This document shows positions 41,749-48,971 of a stretch of 64,000 bases of DNA, piece after piece. Numbering within the stretch: position 1 is the first letter of the stretch; each line of letters begins with the position of its first letter. A model generated the notes under the pieces. The model saw nothing but the letters and a program-made list of their open reading frames with translations. It had not been told where the DNA came from and made no database searches. The DNA is taken from positions 5,518,001 to 5,582,000 of the forward strand of contig NZ_CP195106.1 in the NCBI RefSeq assembly GCF_051175385.1. Reading direction: 5' to 3'. The translations under genes and the position numbers were made by a program. The DNA is from Tundrisphaera lichenicola (lineage in GTDB: Bacteria; Planctomycetota; Planctomycetia; Isosphaerales; Isosphaeraceae).

Positions 41749-42936
41749 ATGTCCGTCAGCGAGACTTCGACTCGTACCCCTTCAACCGAAACGGATCGGA
41801 TCGCGCTGGCCGTGGCGGACGCCGGTTGGTTCACGACCGAAAATCTGTTCCGCGAGGTTCCCGAGGACCGGGCCTCCACGCTACTCCTCCAATGCGCCGA
41901 TTATCGGGTGGCCTGGAACAAGGGTTGGCGACCATGGGCAGGCTCGCGAGCGTTGGAGAAATCCGGGGCTCGCCAGTGGCGTCGAGAGGTGGTGCTTCCC
42001 TCGGGATGGATGAAGTCCTATCCGAAAATCGGGATGAGGCCGATCGGCCGGGTCGTCCGTCGATGGCGGCATCGAGAGGCCGGGGGGGATCCGCTCGCCC
42101 TGGTCCTGACTTATCCGTTCTACATCCACCTGGCCCGGATGGTCCTCCCCGATCGACTGGTCTATCTCGCCGTCGATGATTACCGGCTCTACTGGCCGAA
42201 GTCCGCCGAATTGGTGACGACCCTCGAACACAAGACGGTCCGCGAGGCCGACCTGACGGCCTGCACGTCGATGGTCCGGGCCGAGGAACTTCGCAAGGCG
42301 GTCCCCGAAGCGGCCGATCGGATCGTCCACCTTCCTCATGGGGCACCCTCAAGCTCCATACCCGATCGGCCTCGAGACTTACCGGACGATCCACCGGCCG
42401 ACCTGGCCCATCTCCCCAGGCCATTGATCGGGTATATCGGGACCCTGGAAGATCGGGTGGATTGGGCCTTGATGCTCCGGATTGCCCGGTCCAACCCCGC
42501 CGCCTCGATCGTCCTGGTCGGTCGAATCGGTCGCGACGATGGAAGTCCCTGGCAGGAGGAGCGGAGCCGGTGCCTGGCCTTGCCCAACGTCCATCCGATC
42601 GGCTGGAGACCGCAGTCGACCATCGACTCCTACAACCGTTCCTTTGATGTCGGGCTGATCCCTTACCGGGTAGATCACCCTTTCAACCAGGCCTGTTGCC
42701 CGACGAAGATCATGGATTACATGGCCGCCGGCCGTCCGGTCGTCTCAACCGACCTTCCCGAGTGCCGACTCTACCCCCACCTCTTCGACGTGGTCGCCCC
42801 TGGCGACTTCGTCGAAGCCCTCGAATCCCGGATCGCACAGGGCCCTGACGACGGCCGGGCAGCGGCTCGGCTTTCGTTCGCCCGCGAGAACTCTTGTCGG
42901 AGAGTGGCCGAAAGGATCCTCGACGCGATCGCCTGA
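41749..42936 (+). CDS. Glycosyltransferase, GT-B fold (GT4-like)
   Basis: GAGGG eight bases upstream supports the ATG at 41749, giving 395 residues. The C-terminal half (about 230-395) has the GT-B donor-binding pattern: PLIGYIGTLEDRVDW, ASIVLVGRIGR, NVHPIGWRPQSTIDSYNRSFDVGLIPY and the sugar-nucleotide motif KIMDYMAAGRPVVSTDLPE. The N-terminal half has a DDYRLYW segment and a His-containing VHLPHGAPSS linker, as in capsule or exopolysaccharide GT4 enzymes. It is cytosolic or membrane associated; donor and acceptor are unknown. The gene stands alone. Confidence 0.85.
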   Translation: MSVSETSTRTPSTETDRIALAVADAGWFTTENLFREVPEDRASTLLLQCADYRVAWNKGWRPWAGSRALEKSGARQWRREVVLPSGWMKSYPKIGMRPIGRVVRRWRHREAGGDPLALVLTYPFYIHLARMVLPDRLVYLAVDDYRLYWPKSAELVTTLEHKTVREADLTACTSMVRAEELRKAVPEAADRIVHLPHGAPSSSIPDRPRDLPDDPPADLAHLPRPLIGYIGTLEDRVDWALMLRIARSNPAASIVLVGRIGRDDGSPWQEERSRCLALPNVHPIGWRPQSTIDSYNRSFDVGLIPYRVDHPFNQACCPTKIMDYMAAGRPVVSTDLPECRLYPHLFDVVAPGDFVEALESRIAQGPDDGRAAARLSFARENSCRRVAERILDAIA

Positions 42937-43077
42937 TCCGAGATCGATGTCCTGGAAAGTCGGGACGGCCTCCGCGCGCTCGTTGGAATCGCCCTCGACT
43001 CGGGTTATGTTGGTTCATCTCGCCGGGACACTCTCCAGCCCGGCCCCAGAATCCCACCCCGATTCGGAGCCTCCGCG

Positions 43078-44346
43078 ATGAGCCTCGGTCTGAACATCCG
43101 CCTATCGATCATGATGTTCCTGCAATATTTCGTCTGGGGAATCTGGCTGCCCATCCTGGGGATCCATCTGGGGTCGGAAGAGGTCGGGCTCACCCCGGCC
43201 CAGATCGGCTGGGTTTACACCGTCTATGGCTTCGGGGCGATTCTCGGACCTTTCCTCCTCGGTCAGCTCGCCGATCGCTACATGGCCACGGAACGAGTGC
43301 TGGGCCTGGCCCACCTGATCGGCGGAGTGTTGCTCCTGGTCACCGCCTATGTCACGGGATTTTGGCCAATCTTCCTGCTCCTCTTCGCCTACTGCAACCT
43401 TTACATGCCAACGATGGGGCTCACCAATTCGATCACCTTCCGGACCGCCGGAGAAGGTAATCAGGACCTCTTCCCGGGGATTCGGCTCTGGGGGACGATC
43501 GGGTGGATTGCCGCGGGGCTCCTGTTCGCCGCCTATCGAAACAGCACGAACGTGGCGGCGTTGCGTCCCCTGTTCGACCTGGTCTCCGAGCCTTCCAGCC
43601 GCGACTGCCTCCGAATCTCCGGCGTCGTCTCCCTCTTCTACGGACTTTATTGCTTCACCCTGCCGCACACGCCGCCGACTCGGGTCGACCATGACACGAC
43701 CCAGGTCAAGAAGTCGGCGATCCTGGAGAGCCTCGAACTCCTCAAGGTGAAGTCGTTCGCCGTCCTGGTCCTGGTCGCCGGCCTGATCGGGATCATGCTG
43801 GCCTTCTACTTCGCCTGCGAGAACATCTTCCTCAAGGATATCGGCACGCCCGAGGAGAGCATCGGCGGTTACATGGTGATCGGCCAGGTGGCCGAGGCCC
43901 TCGTGATCGGGCTGGTTCCATTCGTCGTGAACCGGTTCGGCGTCAAGAACACCATGCTGCTCGGCGCCGGTGCCTGGGCCGTCCGATTCGGACTCTCCTC
44001 GATCGGACAACCCTGGTGGTTGATGATCGCCACGATCGGGCTCCACGGATTTGCCTTCGCGTTTTTCTTCGTCGTGGCCCAGATGTACGTCGACCGGGCC
44101 GCCGGGCCCGACATCAAGGCCACCGCGCAGAATCTCCTGATCTTCATCATCTACGGTCTCGGCACGATCGTCGGGAGCCTGATGACCGGCTACGTCCGCG
44201 ATTACTTCGAGAACGACTGGAGAAAGGTCTGGGCCGGCCCGTTCGTGCTGACCCTGATCTGCATGGTGATCTTCGCTTTGTTGTTCCGCGATACCGCGAT
44301 CCAGAAGAAGTCCGTCGTCACCGAAGGGGACCCGCTCCTGGCTTGA
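43078..44346 (+). CDS. MFS transporter, nucleoside:H+ symporter family
   Basis: The 422 residues have twelve hydrophobic helices. The opening LSIMMFLQYFVWGIWLPILG, GWVYTVYGFGAILGPFLLGQLADRYM and IRLWGTIGWIAAG are typical of the NupG/XapB-like nucleoside symporter family. The second half (NTMLLGAGAWAVRFGL, DIKATAQNLLIFIIYGLGTIVGS) supports it. Planctomycetes have many such paralogues, and the substrate may not be a nucleoside. A hairpin follows the stop. Confidence 0.85.
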   Translation: MSLGLNIRLSIMMFLQYFVWGIWLPILGIHLGSEEVGLTPAQIGWVYTVYGFGAILGPFLLGQLADRYMATERVLGLAHLIGGVLLLVTAYVTGFWPIFLLLFAYCNLYMPTMGLTNSITFRTAGEGNQDLFPGIRLWGTIGWIAAGLLFAAYRNSTNVAALRPLFDLVSEPSSRDCLRISGVVSLFYGLYCFTLPHTPPTRVDHDTTQVKKSAILESLELLKVKSFAVLVLVAGLIGIMLAFYFACENIFLKDIGTPEESIGGYMVIGQVAEALVIGLVPFVVNRFGVKNTMLLGAGAWAVRFGLSSIGQPWWLMIATIGLHGFAFAFFFVVAQMYVDRAAGPDIKATAQNLLIFIIYGLGTIVGSLMTGYVRDYFENDWRKVWAGPFVLTLICMVIFALLFRDTAIQKKSVVTEGDPLLA

Positions 44347-44360
44347 ACAATCTCCGCCAT

Positions 44361-44393
44361 CCGACGGCTCGGGACCGGGAACCGGGCCGTCGG
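44361..44393 (+). terminator. Hairpin after the MFS transporter gene
   Basis: CCGACGGC (44361-44368) pairs with GCCGTCGG (44386-44393), and an inner CCGG-GAA-CCGG extends the structure. It lies 14 bp after the stop. No T run follows, so confidence as an intrinsic terminator is moderate. Confidence 0.45.
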
Positions 44394-44424
44394 TCATTCA
44401 TGCGTTTCGAGACGGAAGAATCGG

Positions 44425-44925
44425 ATGAAAATTCCCCGATTGGCCCTGAGCCTCCGGACCTTGATGCTCGGCATCCTGGTCGTGGCCGTGATCCTCGGCT
44501 ACGTCGCCTTCCGGATCGACCGGGATCGCAAGTGGGATGCGATCACCTCGACCGTACTCTCGCAGTCCGATCTGTCTGAAACGATCATTCGTGAGTTCGA
44601 TCAGAAGACTCGCGCATTCGCCGACGCGCTGCATCCGCAAACCTATACGGCTTCCGGATCGGGTGGACCGGTCACGGGGCCCGAGGATGCCCGATGGGAG
44701 CGGGAACTCAAGATCGATTGCACCGTCGGGGAGGAGCCCAGGGCACTCGTCAATCTGAAGATCGGTAACCAGGTCCAGGATTTCAGGCTCGGGCCGATCC
44801 TGATCGAGGATCGTGGTGGGGAGTTGAACCGGCAACTCATCGAAAAACTCATCGAGGCCTTTCGTAAAAACAACTGGCCCCACCGAATTCTCCCCAACGC
44901 CATCTCCGCTACTCCCACCCCTTGA
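44425..44925 (+). CDS. Membrane-anchored protein of unknown function
   Basis: The 166 residues begin with a basic end and one transmembrane helix (LRTLMLGILVVAVILGYVAF), followed by a soluble domain with mixed charge (ETIIREFDQKTRAFADALHP, LVNLKIGNQVQDFRLGPILIED). The type of anchor with the LRTLML motif is common in small planctomycete proteins. I do not recognise the soluble part. The gene is convergent with the ABC transporter genes and 58 bp from them. Confidence 0.65.
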   Translation: MKIPRLALSLRTLMLGILVVAVILGYVAFRIDRDRKWDAITSTVLSQSDLSETIIREFDQKTRAFADALHPQTYTASGSGGPVTGPEDARWERELKIDCTVGEEPRALVNLKIGNQVQDFRLGPILIEDRGGELNRQLIEKLIEAFRKNNWPHRILPNAISATPTP

Positions 44926-44983
44926 GAAACCTACCGACGGCCCAGGCTTCGAGAAAGGTGTCATTCGGCGGCGGACCGTCCGC

Positions 44984-46552
44984 TCATTGCTTGAGCAGGC
45001 CAACCGAGTCGAGATATTCGCGAGCAACGGCCGCCGGATCGCGTTTCAGGCCATCCACTTCGTGATTCAGTCGCCTCATGGTCCCCACGTCAATCCGACC
45101 CGAGAGCTTCTCGAAGACCTCGCGGAGTTGCGGAAACCGTTCCAGCGATTGGGAACGAGCCAGGACCACCGCCTCGTAGGGCGGGAAGTAATGTCGGTTA
45201 TCTTGAAGCTGAACGAGGTCAAGCTCGGCGACCCGACCGTCGGTGGAATCGCCGGCACCGACGTCCAGGGTCTTCCTGGCAATCGCCTCATAAAGGAGAT
45301 TTCGATCCAACTCGACGGGCCGGATGGCGAGATCGAGCCCGTACGCCCGGACCATCCCGGGATAGCCATCAGGGCGGTTCATGAATTCCGGCCCGAAGCC
45401 AGTCCGGAGAGCCTGGGCATGCCGGGAGAGGTCGGAGATCGTCTGGATGCCCAGCGATTCCGCTTGCTCACGCCTCATCAGGATCGCGAAGGTGTTCTCG
45501 AATCCGATGGGAGGCAGGGACATGATCCCCTCGGGTAGAAAATCCTGTTTGACCGTTTCTCGGACCCGTTCGGGATCGTTGTCGGGAGGGTGCTTGAGGA
45601 GCGTCGTGAGCGCGGTTCCGGTGTACTCGACATACGCGTCGAGCCCTCCTTGCTTTAGTGCGTTGTAACAGATCAATGACCCGCCGAGATTGAGCCGGCG
45701 ATCGGCCTTCAACGGAGTGTAGGCCTCGACCAGATCGGCCAGCATGTGGCCGAGGATCACGGGCTCGGCCGAGTCCTTGGACCCGATTACGATCGTGTTC
45801 GACCTCGAAGATCCCCAGCCGTCTCCCCAGGCTCCGAAAAGCCCCAGCAGGACCAGCCCCGAGGTCGTGGCGATCGTCAGGACATTTCGAAAGGTCGATC
45901 GTCTCGCACGAGTCGGATCGAGGACACGTTCGAGTTCCCCGAGGGCGGCGTCGCAGGTCAGGGCGAGAACCGCGGCGGGAATCGAACCCAGGAGGATCAG
46001 TCGGGGGTCGGCCAGTGAAATCCCTCGATAGATATAGGAGCCCAGCCCTTTTGCCCCGATCGCTGCCGCGATCGTGGCCATTCCGACCGATGCCACCGCC
46101 GCGACCCGGACCCCTCCCAGTAGGACGGGGACCGCCAGCGGTAGCTCGACCAGGGTCAATCGCTGGACCGGGGTCATCCCCATCCCGAGCGCCGCCTCTG
46201 CCACCCCTCGGTCGACCCCTCGAAGGCCCAGGATCGTATTCTTGATGATGGGCAGGAGCGAGTAGATCACCAGCGCCGACAGCGCCGGAGGCTTTCCGAT
46301 CTGACCTCGGAACAGGATCAGGAGGACGCCCAGGAGGGCCAGGCTTGGGATCGTCTGGAGGATGTTCGCCACGATCAGGATCGCTCGTTCCGCCGGCCTC
46401 GACCGGCTCGAAGCGATCCCCAGAGGCACGCCAATCGTCACGGCAATCAGGATGGCCTCGCCGACCAGATCGAGGTGAGCGGCCGTGAAGTCGAGCAATT
46501 CGCTCCGCTGCTCGAAGGCCAGCTTGAGGAAGTCCAGGAAGGCCGAGATCAA
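44984..46552 (-). CDS. Osmoprotectant ABC transporter: permease fused to substrate-binding protein
   Basis: Residues about 15-215 form an OpuC/ProW-type permease with the EAA loop (EAALGMGMTPVQRLTLVELPLAVPVLLGGVRVA) and six hydrophobic helices. After one further helix (about 222-240), residues about 250-522 form a glycine betaine/choline-type binding domain (IVIGSKDSAEPVILGHMLADLVE, LDAYVEYTGTALTTLL, DVGAGDSTDGRVAELDLV). Such fusions tether the receptor to the channel. The start overlaps the stop of the ATPase gene by four bases, so the two form an operon importing compatible solutes such as betaine; the exact ligand is not predictable. Confidence 0.92.
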   Translation of the reverse strand: MISAFLDFLKLAFEQRSELLDFTAAHLDLVGEAILIAVTIGVPLGIASSRSRPAERAILIVANILQTIPSLALLGVLLILFRGQIGKPPALSALVIYSLLPIIKNTILGLRGVDRGVAEAALGMGMTPVQRLTLVELPLAVPVLLGGVRVAAVASVGMATIAAAIGAKGLGSYIYRGISLADPRLILLGSIPAAVLALTCDAALGELERVLDPTRARRSTFRNVLTIATTSGLVLLGLFGAWGDGWGSSRSNTIVIGSKDSAEPVILGHMLADLVEAYTPLKADRRLNLGGSLICYNALKQGGLDAYVEYTGTALTTLLKHPPDNDPERVRETVKQDFLPEGIMSLPPIGFENTFAILMRREQAESLGIQTISDLSRHAQALRTGFGPEFMNRPDGYPGMVRAYGLDLAIRPVELDRNLLYEAIARKTLDVGAGDSTDGRVAELDLVQLQDNRHYFPPYEAVVLARSQSLERFPQLREVFEKLSGRIDVGTMRRLNHEVDGLKRDPAAVAREYLDSVGLLKQ

Positions 46553-47328
46553 GATTGGGACTCCCCGTCGATGGCCGTCACGGCCCGAGCGTCCTGGAAG
46601 AAGGAGCGGACGAAATCGTTAGCGGGTTGATCGAGGAAATCAGAAGGACATCCCACCTGAACGACCTGGCCTCGATCGACCAGGGCAAGTCGATCGGCCA
46701 TCCGACAGGCTTCGCGGAGGTCGTGAGTCACGAGAATGACCGTCTTGCCGAGGTTTCGTTGGAGATTTCGAAACTCGTTCTGGATCTCTCGACGGGTAAT
46801 CGGGTCGAGGGCCCCAAAAGGCTCGTCCATCAGGATCAGCTCGGGGTCGGCCGCCAGGGCCCGAGCCACTCCCACCCTTTGCCGCTGGCCCCCGCTCAAC
46901 TGGTGAGGTAGCCGCTCGCCCATCTGTTCGGGATCGATCCCGACCATCGAGAGGCAGCGACGGGCCGCCTCTTCCCGCTCGGATCGCTTCACTCCGATCA
47001 GCCGGAGGACCAGGCCGACATTGGCCAGGATGGTCAGATGGGGCATGAGACCGGATTCCTGGATCACGTAACCCATCGACCTCCGGAGCGCGATCGGGTC
47101 CCACTCGGTCGTCGGCTTCCCGCCCACTAGCACAGCACCGGAGGTGGGATCGATGAGACGATTAACCAGCTTGAGAAGGGTGGTCTTCCCCGAGCCGCTG
47201 GTTCCGAGGATCGCCAGGAACTCGCCCCGCTGGACTTCCAGACTGACCCCGTCCAGGGCGATATGACCATCGTCGAAGGACTTCCGGACATCCAGCCAGG
47301 AGACGATGGCTTCCGGGGACAACGGCAT
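46549..47328 (-). CDS. Osmoprotectant ABC transporter ATPase
   Basis: The ATG at 47328 (MPLSPEAIVSWLDVRKSFDD) is preferred to the open frame upstream. The 259 residues hold the Walker A motif GTSGSGKTT, the Q-loop in GYVIQESGL, the signature LSGGQRQRVGVARALA, Walker B LILMDEPFGALDP and the His switch VTHD. There is no C-terminal CBS domain, which larger OpuA/ProV proteins use for ionic-strength sensing. It energises the fused permease-receptor encoded directly downstream. Confidence 0.93.
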   Translation of the reverse strand: MPLSPEAIVSWLDVRKSFDDGHIALDGVSLEVQRGEFLAILGTSGSGKTTLLKLVNRLIDPTSGAVLVGGKPTTEWDPIALRRSMGYVIQESGLMPHLTILANVGLVLRLIGVKRSEREEAARRCLSMVGIDPEQMGERLPHQLSGGQRQRVGVARALAADPELILMDEPFGALDPITRREIQNEFRNLQRNLGKTVILVTHDLREACRMADRLALVDRGQVVQVGCPSDFLDQPANDFVRSFFQDARAVTAIDGESQS

Positions 47329-47452
47329 GAACTCGGGGCTCCTCGGTCGACGCGAGCGAAATCCTCGGCTACGATCACGATCGGACTCGACCATTCTGGA
47401 CGATCTAGACCGGATCGGCCAGCGTCGCCTTTGCCGAAGGACCTCATTCATC

Positions 47453-48286
47453 ATGATCCGCCTCGGGATCTGCAACGAGTTGTTCGAGGGATGGGACTTT
47501 GCCGAGGTCTGTCGGACCATCCGGGCGATCGGTTACGAAGGGATCGAAATTGCCCCCTTCACCCTCGCCCCGCTAATCACCGACATCTCGACCACTCGTC
47601 GGGAAGAATTGAAGTCGATCATCGAGGACTCCGGGCTTACCACGATCGGACTCCACTGGCTCCTGGCGAAGACCGAAGGTTTTTACTTGACTACCCCCGA
47701 TGCAACGATCCGCCGAAAGACCGGCGACTATCTGATCGCTCTAGCCGAGGCGACTCGGGACCTCGGTGGGTCGCTGATGGTCCTCGGATCTCCCAAGCAG
47801 CGGGATCTCCTACCTGGCGTAACCCTTCATGAAGCAAATCGTTATGCCGCCGAGGTCTTTTCTCGGATCATGCCGACTGTTGGGGCCTGTGGGATCGACC
47901 TCTGCCTCGAACCCCTCGCGCCTTCCGAGACCGACTATCTCAACACTTGCGACCAGGCCGAAGCCCTGATCGCGGAGGTCGGTCATCCCAATCTGGTGCT
48001 CCACATGGACGTGAAAGCTCAGAGTTCCGACCCGGGGGGTACCGTCCCCGAACTGATCGCAAGGCACGCAGCCAGGGCCGGCCACTTCCACGCTCAGGAT
48101 CTGAATCTGAAAGGCCCTGGGATGGGGGAGGTCGACTTCGGGCCTATCCTCAAGGCTCTGGTCGATGCAGGTTACGACCGGTGGGTCTCGGTCGAGGTCT
48201 TCGATTATTCGAGCGGTGCCGTGGAAACCGCGACGCAGAGTCTCACCTGTTTGCAGCGAGAGCTGGAACTGGCCCGATCCGCGTGA
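47453..48286 (+). CDS. Sugar phosphate isomerase/epimerase-like TIM barrel
   Basis: The ATG at 47453 (IRLGICNELFEGWDF) gives 277 residues of the xylose isomerase-like TIM-barrel family (AP endonuclease 2 fold). Metal-binding positions are suggested by DLCLEPLAPSETDYL, LVLHMDVKAQ, GHFHAQD and VSVEVFDY. Members isomerise or epimerise sugars or inositols. The substrate cannot be told from context: the neighbours are a divergent transporter and a small exported protein whose GTG overlaps the stop. Confidence 0.85.
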   Translation: MIRLGICNELFEGWDFAEVCRTIRAIGYEGIEIAPFTLAPLITDISTTRREELKSIIEDSGLTTIGLHWLLAKTEGFYLTTPDATIRRKTGDYLIALAEATRDLGGSLMVLGSPKQRDLLPGVTLHEANRYAAEVFSRIMPTVGACGIDLCLEPLAPSETDYLNTCDQAEALIAEVGHPNLVLHMDVKAQSSDPGGTVPELIARHAARAGHFHAQDLNLKGPGMGEVDFGPILKALVDAGYDRWVSVEVFDYSSGAVETATQSLTCLQRELELARSA

Positions 48287-48738
48287 ATCCGACCAAGTCT
48301 CGCCCTGCTGGCCGGATCATCCACCAGGGCCTCTCGGTCCTGACCGGGACGATGCTCGTCGGCCTGACCTTCGGCTGGTCCCGTACTCTTCCCGACCAAC
48401 GTCCTTTCGAGATCATCGGCGACCCCACGTTTCAATGCGGGACGATGCCTCGAGGGAGCTTCGGGAGACATCGATGGGAATTTCATAACCTGGGCACCAC
48501 GTCCATCCGACTTCGAACTCGTTTCACCAGCGGTCGATCGGGATTCAGCCTCTGGCAGGGAATCTCCCATCGGATCGAACCGGGAGGGCGGATCGACCTC
48601 TTTTTGACCTGGCCGGTCCCAGGCCCGCCGGGGCAACCATTCGCGAATTATGTGCTGCTGAGAACCGACGTCTTCTCAGAGCCCGAGATCCGATTGCGGG
48701 TCGTCGGAAGCTCGGATCAGATCGACGACCGCGACTGA
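48283..48738 (+). CDS. DUF1573-like exported protein
   Basis: A GTG overlapping the stop of the TIM-barrel gene by four bases starts a 151-residue protein; the longer frame is a shadow of that gene. A membrane segment or signal covers about residues 14-34 (HQGLSVLTGTMLVGLTFGW). The rest resembles one DUF1573 unit: PTFQCGTMPRGSFGRHRWEFHNLGTTSIRL, IEPGGRIDLFLTW and FANYVLLRTDVFSEPEIRLRVVG by segments. The CxC pair usual in DUF1573 is missing. Translational coupling to a cytosolic sugar enzyme is unusual for an exported product. Confidence 0.65.
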   Translation: MNPTKSRPAGRIIHQGLSVLTGTMLVGLTFGWSRTLPDQRPFEIIGDPTFQCGTMPRGSFGRHRWEFHNLGTTSIRLRTRFTSGRSGFSLWQGISHRIEPGGRIDLFLTWPVPGPPGQPFANYVLLRTDVFSEPEIRLRVVGSSDQIDDRD

Positions 48739-48874
48739 CCCGGAAATGGTTCCATTGTCGCCTGCAACTCGGGCGACTCGACAATCCCAAAGAAGCTTCG
48801 TCATCTCATACACCAAGTCGTCCGATCAAAAGAGAAAGAGAGATCGCACCAGAGAAATTTTGTACAGTACGCTG

Positions 48875-48903
48875 TTGCAGATTGTTCGAGCGAAGTGTTA
48901 AAT
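48875..48903 (+). promoter_or_regulatory. Candidate promoter of the topoisomerase genes
   Basis: TTGCAG (48875-48880), a 17-base spacer and TTAAAT (48898-48903) lie 69 bp before the gyrA-like start. The surrounding DNA is AT-rich. A GTACAGTAC palindrome lies just upstream (48862-48870). Confidence 0.5.
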
Positions 48904-48971
48904 TCTTCGAGGATGACTGCGGTGTAAGGAGATGGGCGAGGCGGAGACCTCGTCCAAGGAGAGGGCAACAG

